5,050 bases of DNA from assembly GCA_002085035.1 (NCBI GenBank), contig MZGM01000121.1, positions 1-5,050 of the forward strand. The letters run 5' to 3'. The position numbers and the translations under genes were made by a program. Below the pieces are notes generated by a model, which worked only from the letters and a program-made list of their open reading frames with translations, did not search any database and was not told the DNA's origin. This DNA is from Candidatus Zhuqueibacterota bacterium 4484_219 (lineage in GTDB: Bacteria > Zhuqueibacterota > JdFR-76 > 4484-219). Positions 1-5,050 of the stretch are shown in pieces. How positions within the stretch are numbered: the stretch's first letter is position 1; every line of letters begins with the position of its first letter.

Positions 1-260
1 GCGACTGGTAGAGGATAGTAAAAAAGAGCCGTGAGAGTGTATGGAGTAATCCAATAAATTTATGTCTCGGAATTTCTATAATTGAGGTCATAAGTGAGCT
101 GGAATAGTGAATCTTGGTCTTGATTGAGGATAGATACCGGATGCTAAAGAGCAAAAGTAGGTGAATATTTCGGACCTGCCGGAAAGTTAGCTATAGAAAT
201 TTACCAAATGTCTCTTTCACCCCCAAAAGACGAACTTTATGCAGACTTCTGCAAAATGCG
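1..260. other. Gene-free stretch upstream of the REP-like element
   Basis: All three plus frames meet a stop within the first 35 bases, and every later ATG up to 200 opens a reading frame of fewer than 10 codons. A minus frame is open from a CAT at 89-91 to the left edge (30 codons), but it has no Shine-Dalgarno and no recognisable protein character. A weak stem pairs 168-173 with 179-185 (TTTCGG / CCGGAAA, one bulged base). No convincing promoter pair was found. The stretch is best read as intergenic or decayed sequence. Confidence 0.6.
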
Positions 261-306
261 AAAATTGGTAGCCGCAGGCTTCAGCCCGCAAGTCATAATT
301 TCTATA
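71..306. repeat. Three copies of the 10-mer AATTTCTATA (two direct, one inverted)
   Basis: AATTTCTATA is at 71-80 and again at 297-306, and its exact reverse complement TATAGAAATT is at 192-201. The copies are spaced 121 and 105 bases apart. The third lies in the spacer between the two halves of the REP-like pair. The flanks do not match well beyond the 10-mer. They could be remnants of a larger repeat, binding sites, or coincidence in A+T-rich sequence. The matches are certain; their meaning is not. Confidence 0.4.
240..253. repeat. Small palindrome TGCAGACTTCTGCA
   Basis: TGCAGA and TCTGCA are exact reverse complements separated by CT, giving a 14-base near-perfect palindrome just left of the REP-like pair. 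As a hairpin it would have a 5-bp stem and a 4-base loop, which is weak. It could be an accessory part of the neighbouring repeat element or a dimeric protein site. Confidence 0.4.
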
Positions 307-352
307 TTTATAGTGGCTTACGTAACCTAAAGGTTGCGACTACCATTAATTT
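261..352. repeat. REP/BIME-like pair of inverted GTAG-headed palindromes
   Basis: Two related units lie head to head. On the plus strand GTAG (268-271) is followed by a hairpin at 274-289: stem GCAGGC with GCCCGC, loop TTCA, one A-C mismatch. On the minus strand GTAG (complement of 340-343) is followed by a hairpin covering 321-338, with a 7-bp stem, loop TTTA and one mismatch. Both units share the head GGTAG-Y-CGCA, and the outer ends also pair as AAATT...GGTAG with CTACC...AATTT. About 31 bp of A+T-rich spacer separates the hairpins. A GTAG tetranucleotide 5' of a short palindrome is the known signature of REP sequences mobilised by RAYT (Y1 HUH, TnpA-REP) transposases, and an inverted pair is the BIME layout. 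No RAYT gene lies in this window, so the element would depend on an enzyme elsewhere. Copy number in the genome cannot be judged here. Confidence 0.7.
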
Positions 353-465
353 AAGATGTAAGTTGTCTATTTTGCGGAACTCTATACATGTTTTAGTGAA
401 AGGAGGGATAAAATAACAAACACGCATTTAGTTTATTTCAAATTGTCTCAACCAAAAAACACAAA
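353..465 (+). other. Presumed leader of the cupredoxin-like gene, promoter not resolved
   Basis: This A+T-rich stretch must carry the promoter if transcription starts close to the gene. TATACA (383-388) could serve as a -10 box, but the only TTG-type -35 candidate (TTGTCT, 363-368) is 14 bases away, which is too short. TAAAAT at 409-414 has no partner. A purine-rich AAAGGAGGG at 399-407 looks like a ribosome binding site, yet no ATG, GTG or TTG follows within 15 bases. Confidence 0.3.
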
Positions 466-472
466 AAGGAGG
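466..472 (+). promoter_or_regulatory. Shine-Dalgarno of the cupredoxin-like gene
   Basis: AAGGAGG is a full match to the anti-Shine-Dalgarno complement and sits 8 bases before the ATG at 481. The intervening ATG at 473 opens only three codons before a stop, so 481 is the supported start. Confidence 0.85.
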
Positions 473-480
473 ATGGGATT

Positions 481-804
481 ATGAGAGAGCAAACAACACA
501 CAAGGTAAGGGTAATTAGTCGCTCATGTAGAAATATTGTTGTTCCTGGATATTTGATTTTAAACCGGGGCGACAGTGTGGAGTTCAAGACCGTAAATAAT
601 AAAGACGCCACCATTTTGATCCCACATGGAAATCTATTCGGAGAAGATAATCGGGTTTTTGACCTGGATGAGAAAAATCAATGGACACAAACGTTGACAG
701 TGTCGAATATCGAAGCAGGTGTATATCCCTATGCCGTTTATTGCAAAGAGAGTAACGACTTTGCTGAGGGTAATTCGCCGCCGACAATGATTATTGATGA
801 ATAG
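481..804 (+). CDS. Small cupredoxin-fold protein with an incomplete type 1 copper site
   Basis: This 107-residue protein has the layout of a single plastocyanin/azurin-like domain. A beta strand around VVPGYLILNRGDSVEF (19-35) corresponds to the usual 'P..i.v..GdtV.f.N' motif. PHG (48-50) occupies the place of the first copper His, and VYPYAVYC (81-88) is the 'G.Y.Y.C' strand ending in the Cys ligand. H49 and C88 are therefore in ligand-like positions. The second His expected a few residues after the Cys is missing: C88 is followed by KESNDFAEGNSPPTM, leaving only M103 further on. A canonical blue-copper centre is thus unlikely, though another metal or a non-metal role is possible. There is no signal peptide or membrane segment, so it is probably cytoplasmic, which is unusual for a cupredoxin. 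The start is fixed by a strong ribosome binding site. It has no close operon partner; the next gene starts 255 bp downstream. The fold assignment is likely, the function unknown. Confidence 0.8.
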   Translation: MREQTTHKVRVISRSCRNIVVPGYLILNRGDSVEFKTVNNKDATILIPHGNLFGEDNRVFDLDEKNQWTQTLTVSNIEAGVYPYAVYCKESNDFAEGNSPPTMIIDE

Positions 805-814
805 TGGCTTGATG

Positions 815-900
815 TGGGAATTGGATATTGATTGGGATCAGGAAATGGGAAGGTCAATTTAGTTCATAACCAGTACCCAATGTTTAATATTTAGTTCCCA
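815..900 (+). other. Long imperfect stem-loop after the cupredoxin-like gene
   Basis: Arm 815-836 pairs with arm 876-900 in the plus-strand RNA: 22 pairs interrupted only by a 3-base bulge (881-883), enclosing a 39-base loop. Four pairs (at 821, 823, 824 and 830) are not Watson-Crick, and all four are G-U wobbles in the plus strand; in the minus-strand RNA the same sites would be A-C mismatches. This polarity points to an RNA structure read in the direction of the gene that ends 11 bases upstream. No U-tract follows, so it is not a classical intrinsic terminator. A 3'-end stabiliser, a processing site or a decayed inverted repeat are alternatives. Confidence 0.5.
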
Positions 901-1046
901 GAATCTAATGTCATTTGTAATGAGAGTTAGTTGTCAAAAACTGTGAACCCTGGCTATTTGCCTACTTTGCCCGGCCAGGTAGCAGACAAAATTCACGATT
1001 TTGAAACAATAAAGGTTTAAAGCTGCTTCTTTGGTGATTGCAACTT
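901..1046. other. Remaining gap before the amidase gene, no gene seen
   Basis: No reading frame with a ribosome binding site occurs here. CCTGGC (949-954) and GCCAGG (974-979) form a 6-bp stem around a 19-base loop, a modest structure in the probable amidase leader. TTGTCA at 931-936 is a fair -35 box, but the best -10 at the right distance (TATTTG, 955-960, spacer 18) is poor. TTGAAA at 1001-1006 has no suitable -10. The amidase promoter probably lies in this stretch but cannot be placed. Confidence 0.4.
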
Positions 1047-1050
1047 GAGG
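1047..1050 (+). promoter_or_regulatory. Ribosome binding site that sets the amidase start at ATG 1060
   Basis: GAGG is 9 bases before the ATG at 1060, a normal spacing. An in-frame TTG at 1045 would add five residues, but it overlaps this site and has no purine-rich sequence upstream. The protein from 1060 also begins with a typical signal peptide (MKKSTIIFIL), which supports the later start. Confidence 0.75.
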
Positions 1051-1059
1051 AAACCAGCA

Positions 1060-2874
1060 ATGAAGAAGAGTACTATTATTTTTATCTTGATTACTTCTTT
1101 GTGGATACCCCCAGCCCTGGGACAAATCAAAATTGACGTTGTTTACCCTTTACGTCATCAGGCAGTAACTGCCACTGATTCTACCTTTATTTTTGGTAAC
1201 GTCAAGCCAGCTAATGCACAATTTTCAATCAATGGATTTCCCGTACCACTCCATTCTAATGGTGCCTTTTTGGCTTTTTTGCCTCTTCAACCTCGAACAG
1301 AAGGGGAAGAATTTGTGTTTCACTGTCAGGCGATAGTAAATCAAGATACTGTACTGTTGGATTGGCCTGTACAGCTCTCTCTACCACCCAAACCATTCCC
1401 CCCTGACACTCTGGCAGCCGATTCCTTCCAGCCCCAACAGCTCTGGATTTTGCAGCCAGGGGATGTGTTAGAGGTATCCTTCAGGGGTACCCCCGGGTGC
1501 CAGGCCTATTTCCACCTTGGAGATTTGGCTGAATGGATTCAGATGCAGGAAAAATCTCACCAGGCACAGCTCTATTGGGGCACAGCAGTTTTTGGTAACC
1601 ACCCGGATGTGGATACCATCGAAGCTTCCGGAATTTATACCGGGGTCTACATCATTCAACCCGGTGACACAGCCACAAATCAGCCAATCTACTGCCGTTT
1701 GATTCATCCCAATGGTCAATCCCTGGATTTTGCCTATGGCGATATTAGTATCGATCATTCACCTGTGCCTAAGGTGGCGGAATTGAGTACAGAAACAACG
1801 GTGTTGCGCACGGGACCAAATGGGGTTTACTACTTGTTCTTACCACCAGGGACGAAATTGCACCTCACCGGACGCAGGGGAAATTTTTGGCGTGCTAAAC
1901 TTTCTGATAGCGAAGACGCCTGGATTGCAGACGGAGATTTTCGCTGGCTACCTTCAGGCACTTTGTTACCTCGCAGCATTGTCTCCACTGTGCGCACAGA
2001 AAATCGAGGTTGTTTTACCAGGGTGCATATTCCATTGCAACAGCGGTTGCCGTTCCATGTCGAACAATCGGTAGACCCGGCGGAATTAAGGCTGCGCATC
2101 TGGGGAGCTACTGCCGCAACCAACTGGATTCGTCATGATTTTACCAGCCCTGTAGTACGAGAAATCCGTTGGAGTCAGCCAGCCAGAGAGGTATTCGAGT
2201 TAACAATTAGGCTCAATCAAAAACAGCAATGGGGCTATGCGTCTCATTATGATGGTACAAATTTATTGCTGGACATCAAACACACCCCCAAGATTGCCAG
2301 AGGGCTTTTTCGCAGCCCACTTAAAGGGCGAGTAGTCTGCTTAGACCCTGGCCATAATCCTGATTTGGGAGCCGTGGGTCCTACCCGCCTGGAAGAAAGA
2401 AAAGTAAATCTTGCCATTGCCCTCAAACTAAAAAAATTATTGGAGAAAAAAGGCGCCACTGTCCTGATGACTCGCAGCGACCGCCAGGGGATTACCCTTC
2501 AATCACGAGCGAAGTTTGCCGCTATTGTCAATGCAGATGTGCTACTGAGCATCCATAATAACGCTCTACCCGATGGTATCAACCCATTCCAGCATAATGG
2601 TGTCAGTACCTATTATTACCATCCTCAGAGTTATCATCTGGCAAAAATCCTTCATTCCCGTTTGCTAAAAACTTTAAAATTACCAGATCACGGTCTTTAT
2701 TATGCCAATCTGGCTGTGTGTCGGGTGTCACAAATGCCGGCTGTGTTGGTAGAACCCGCTTTTATGATGATTCCCGAACAGGAAGCATTATTGCGCACTG
2801 ATAAGTTTCAAATGAAAATTGCCAAGGCGCTAATGAAAGGATTGGAGCAGTTCTTTAAAGAAGGAAGAAGGTAA
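1060..2874 (+). CDS. Secreted N-acetylmuramoyl-L-alanine amidase (Amidase_3) with Ig-like, SH3b-like and AMIN-like domains
   Basis: The C-terminal domain is a zinc amidase of the AmiA/AmiC/CwlB type, which cuts the bond between N-acetylmuramic acid and L-alanine in peptidoglycan. From ATG 1060 the protein has 604 residues. Residues 1-21 form a signal peptide (KK, hydrophobic core, cleavage after ALG) with no lipobox Cys, so export to the periplasm or cell surface is expected. Next come a beta-rich Ig-like region (about 23-105), a second beta domain (about 123-232), an SH3b-like segment (about 239-298, 'TTVLRTGPNG...W...'), an AMIN-like domain (about 306-408) and the Amidase_3 domain (about 420-600). 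Zinc ligands H432 (in DPGHN), E446 (in LEERKVNL) and H499 (in SIHNN) and the catalytic E565 (in VLVEPAF) are all present, so it should be active. SH3b and AMIN modules generally bind wall or envelope glycans and position the enzyme, often at the division site. It is longer than most AmiC proteins (about 400 residues) because of the extra N-terminal domains. It converges on uvrA. The family is secure; the exact role (division, turnover or sporulation-like lysis) is not. Confidence 0.93.
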   Translation: MKKSTIIFILITSLWIPPALGQIKIDVVYPLRHQAVTATDSTFIFGNVKPANAQFSINGFPVPLHSNGAFLAFLPLQPRTEGEEFVFHCQAIVNQDTVLLDWPVQLSLPPKPFPPDTLAADSFQPQQLWILQPGDVLEVSFRGTPGCQAYFHLGDLAEWIQMQEKSHQAQLYWGTAVFGNHPDVDTIEASGIYTGVYIIQPGDTATNQPIYCRLIHPNGQSLDFAYGDISIDHSPVPKVAELSTETTVLRTGPNGVYYLFLPPGTKLHLTGRRGNFWRAKLSDSEDAWIADGDFRWLPSGTLLPRSIVSTVRTENRGCFTRVHIPLQQRLPFHVEQSVDPAELRLRIWGATAATNWIRHDFTSPVVREIRWSQPAREVFELTIRLNQKQQWGYASHYDGTNLLLDIKHTPKIARGLFRSPLKGRVVCLDPGHNPDLGAVGPTRLEERKVNLAIALKLKKLLEKKGATVLMTRSDRQGITLQSRAKFAAIVNADVLLSIHNNALPDGINPFQHNGVSTYYYHPQSYHLAKILHSRLLKTLKLPDHGLYYANLAVCRVSQMPAVLVEPAFMMIPEQEALLRTDKFQMKIAKALMKGLEQFFKEGRR

Positions 2875-2943
2875 TTGTTCTTACGCCTGCATTACCAATC
2901 ACATCTTTGTTTTCTGGGCAAAAATTTAACCATAATTTTTTGC
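2875..2943. other. Convergent gene junction with an A+T-rich hairpin
   Basis: The amidase and uvrA stop codons are 51 bp apart, tail to tail. GCAAAAATT (2918-2926) pairs with AATTTTTTGC (2934-2943) with one extra T, giving a 9-bp stem over a short loop that includes the uvrA stop codon. The stem is nearly all A-T, and neither strand has a U-run after it, so it is at best a weak terminator for either gene. A second, distant inverted repeat (CCTGCA 2886-2891, TGCAGG 2941-2946) overlaps it. No clear bidirectional terminator is visible. Confidence 0.35.
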
Positions 2944-5050
2944 AGGAAAAACAGAGACCTTACTGTCAATACCATGATGAAGGTATTCTCTCAAAAAACG
3001 TCCAGTATGTGAATTTGGGTTCTGTGCCACCTCTTCGGGAGTTCCTGTAGCTACCACCCATCCCCCTTCTTCGCCACCCTCTGGACCTAAATCGATGATG
3101 TAATCGGCGCATTTTAGCAGGTCAAGATTGTGTTCAATCACCAAAATAGAGTTGCCCGCTCGAAGTAATCGCTCGAAACTCTGTAGCAATTTGGAAATGT
3201 CATCTAAATGCAAACCAGTAGTAGGTTCATCAAAAATGTAGAGAATGTGTTTACCACGACGCTCAGCCAGATGAGCAGCCAATTTCACCCGCTGTGCCTC
3301 ACCGCCAGAGAGGGTAGTAGCTGGCTGTCCCAATTTCATGTAGCCCAAACCAACCTCATCCAGCAATCGCAGAGGCCGAACCACTGAGGGTACATCTTTG
3401 AAAAACGTCAGGGCCTCAGCGATGGTCATATTCAACACCTCGTCAATATTTTTACCTTTGTACTTTACCTCTAAAACCGACTTTTTGAATCGTTTTCCAT
3501 TACATGCCTCACAGATCAGGGCAACATCAGCAAGAAACTGCATTTCTACCTGCACAACACCGGCACCCTCACACATTTCGCATCGCCCCCCCTTTACATT
3601 AAAAGAGAAGGTCCCTGGTTTGTAACCGCGCATCTTGGCAACACGTGTCTCCGCAAACACTTTACGGATACCATCAAAAGCCTTCAGATAGGTAGCAGGA
3701 TTGGAACGCGGTGTGCGTCCGATGGGGGATTGGTCCACCAAGATCGCATCATCAATATATTCATCACCTATCAGAATATCATGTTCACCCACTCGTCTTT
3801 TCCACTGGTTTTTCTTCCGCTTGATCGCTGCATAGAGAACATCATGCACCAAAGTGCTTTTTCCTGAACCAGAAACACCTGTGATAGCACAAAATAATCC
3901 CAGAGGAATTTTCACATTAATATTTTTAAGATTATGTTCCCTAACTCCTCGGAGATGGAGAAAGTGTCCATTGCCTTTGCGACGCTGTGAGGGGATCGGA
4001 ATCTCTTTTTCACCTCGAAAATAGCTGCCGGTAATAGAGTGACAACTTCGTAAAAGCTGTTGAAAATTTCCCTGAAACACTATTTCGCCTCCATGAACAC
4101 CAGCCGCTGGTCCCAAATCTAAGATGTAATCGGCATTTTCGATCATCTCGCGATCGTGTTCAACTACAATCACGGTGTTACCGATATCGCGTAACATCTG
4201 TAGAACATGTAACAAGCGATGGGTATCACGAGGATGTAGGCCCACGGTAGGCTCATCCAAAATGTAAAGCGAGCCCGCCAGTTTTGCCCCCAGTGCCGTA
4301 GCCAGATTGATTCGTTGTGCCTCACCTCCAGAAAGAGTAGCCGACCGCCGATCCAGAGTCAAATATCCCAATCCCACATCCAGAAGATACCGCAAACGAA
4401 ATCGAATTTCGGTGAGAACTTGATGAACCACCGCTTCTTCGTAGGGTGTGATACTCAAGTTGTTAAAAAAATCGAAGGCTTCTTTTACGGTCATTCTGTT
4501 GATTTGTCCGATATTCAATCCACCCACCTGGACATAAAGAGCCTCGGGACGTAAACGAGTTCCGTGACATTCTGGACAGCTCACATAACCTCTGAAGCGA
4601 CTAAGGAAAACGCGCACACCAACCTTGTAAATCTTTTCCTCTAAGTGCTCAAAAAAACCCCGTACCCCAGGGAAAGAACCATCACCGTTAATGACCAAAT
4701 TCTGATGTTCTTGAGAAAGGGCATAAAAGGGAACATCCATCGGCATATTGTACGTTGCTGCAACCTCTTCCAACCACTCATAATAGTAACAATTCGACGG
4801 CGTGTTCCATGGCTCAATAGCTCCTTGACGTAAAGATTTAGATTTGTCGGGAATTACCAAATCCAGGTCAATTTCAATCACGTCGCCAAAGCCGCGACAT
4901 CGGGGACAAGCACCAAAAGGATTGTTGAACGAAAACAACCGGGGGTGAGGTTCTAAAAAAGTAATTCCACACTTCGGACACATTAACTGGCGAGAAAAGG
5001 TGTAAATCACACATTCATCCCCTGAGGTAGCTGCACTACTTGCTTGGGTA
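2926..5050 (-). CDS. uvrA: UvrA, excinuclease ABC damage-recognition ATPase (5' end outside the window)
   Basis: UvrA is the DNA-binding ABC ATPase that, as a dimer, finds bulky lesions and loads UvrB in nucleotide excision repair. The visible 707 residues cover about three quarters of the protein (family length about 940). The frame stays open to the edge with no stop, so the GTG at 5008-5010 is an internal Val, not a start; the first Walker A and the UvrB-binding domain lie beyond 5050. In order along the protein: zinc finger CX2C-X20-CX2C (4980-4897), insertion domain (about 4890-4580), CPEC-HGTRL, ABC signature LSGGEAQ of the first ATPase (4335-4315), Walker B YILDEP (4266-4249), second Walker A GVSGSGKS (3879-3856), the conserved RTPRSNPATY, zinc finger CX2C-X19-CX2C (3582-3502), second LSGGEAQ (3309-3289) and Walker B YIFDEP (3240-3223) with IEHN. 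All catalytic and zinc residues in view are intact. VFLSRFRGY, TYLKAFDGIR, VEMQFLADV and YIFDEPTTGLH differ from E. coli-type UvrA and recall a second UvrA subclass; this is from memory. The stop is TAA at 2928-2926. Confidence 0.96.
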   Translation of the reverse strand, partial: TQASSAATSGDECVIYTFSRQLMCPKCGITFLEPHPRLFSFNNPFGACPRCRGFGDVIEIDLDLVIPDKSKSLRQGAIEPWNTPSNCYYYEWLEEVAATYNMPMDVPFYALSQEHQNLVINGDGSFPGVRGFFEHLEEKIYKVGVRVFLSRFRGYVSCPECHGTRLRPEALYVQVGGLNIGQINRMTVKEAFDFFNNLSITPYEEAVVHQVLTEIRFRLRYLLDVGLGYLTLDRRSATLSGGEAQRINLATALGAKLAGSLYILDEPTVGLHPRDTHRLLHVLQMLRDIGNTVIVVEHDREMIENADYILDLGPAAGVHGGEIVFQGNFQQLLRSCHSITGSYFRGEKEIPIPSQRRKGNGHFLHLRGVREHNLKNINVKIPLGLFCAITGVSGSGKSTLVHDVLYAAIKRKKNQWKRRVGEHDILIGDEYIDDAILVDQSPIGRTPRSNPATYLKAFDGIRKVFAETRVAKMRGYKPGTFSFNVKGGRCEMCEGAGVVQVEMQFLADVALICEACNGKRFKKSVLEVKYKGKNIDEVLNMTIAEALTFFKDVPSVVRPLRLLDEVGLGYMKLGQPATTLSGGEAQRVKLAAHLAERRGKHILYIFDEPTTGLHLDDISKLLQSFERLLRAGNSILVIEHNLDLLKCADYIIDLGPEGGEEGGWVVATGTPEEVAQNPNSHTGRFLREYLHHGIDSKVSVFPAKNYG

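Noticed and set aside
2..91. Minus-strand open frame running off the left edge from a CAT at 89-91
   Set aside because: Only 30 codons are visible, no ribosome binding site precedes the start, and the peptide has no recognisable character. Too little evidence to call a partial gene.
208..330. 40-codon plus-strand reading frame (MSLSPPKDELY...) crossing the first palindrome
   Set aside because: It has no Shine-Dalgarno at a usable distance and runs through most of the REP-like pair. Its C-terminal half is a translation of the repeat, so it is most likely spurious.
399..407. Strong Shine-Dalgarno-like AAAGGAGGG
   Set aside because: No start codon follows within 15 bases. The real site for the next gene is the second AAGGAGG at 466-472.
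1045..1059. TTG at 1045 as the amidase start
   Set aside because: It overlaps the GAGG that serves ATG 1060 and has no Shine-Dalgarno of its own. The signal peptide begins naturally at 1060.
1468..2459. Minus-strand and alternative-frame open frames of 60-97 codons inside the amidase gene
   Set aside because: They lie wholly inside a well-supported gene and show no protein family signal or ribosome binding site, so they are shadow frames. The same holds for short plus-strand frames inside uvrA.
2918..2943. Hairpin at the convergent junction as a bidirectional terminator
   Set aside because: The stem is almost entirely A-T and neither strand has a U-tract after it, so it does not meet the criteria for an intrinsic terminator.
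5008..5010. GTG at 5008-5010 as the start of a 694-residue UvrA
   Set aside because: The frame remains open to the window edge, and UvrA normally has more than 200 further residues upstream, including the first Walker A. This is an internal Val codon.

Overview
The window reads as ordinary bacterial chromosome, moderate in G+C, with two gene-poor stretches that look repeat-derived. The amidase has a signal peptide and AMIN and SH3-like modules, which suggests a bacterium with a substantial envelope. The domain style of the amidase and UvrA, together with the intergenic REP-like repeats, would fit an environmental lineage near the FCB/Calditrichota-KSB1 area. That placement is a weak inference; no taxonomic marker is present.

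Layout from left to right. Positions 1-480 hold no credible gene. They contain a 10-bp word present three times in both orientations, a small palindrome, and a paired inverted palindromic element (about 261-352) whose two units each begin with GTAG, the hallmark of REP/BIME elements. A short plus-strand gene with a strong Shine-Dalgarno (481-804) encodes a 107-residue cupredoxin-fold protein that appears to have lost part of its copper site. Eleven bases after its stop lies a long imperfect stem-loop (815-900) whose four non-Watson-Crick positions are all G-U pairs in the plus-strand RNA. The rest of the gap to 1046 shows little. A secreted multidomain N-acetylmuramoyl-L-alanine amidase follows (best start ATG 1060, end 2874). 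It converges on uvrA, on the minus strand (stop at 2926), whose 5' part runs off the right edge.

The three genes do not form one pathway. The amidase remodels peptidoglycan outside the membrane, UvrA recognises DNA damage in the cytoplasm, and the role of the cupredoxin-like protein is unknown. The amidase and uvrA face each other across 51 bp and must be transcribed separately. The cupredoxin-like gene is co-directional with the amidase, but the 255-bp gap and the intervening stem-loop argue against a tight operon. I see no CRISPR array, tRNA, rRNA, transposase gene or defence-type cluster. The most unusual features are non-coding: the REP-like pair and the stem-loop after the cupredoxin-like gene.
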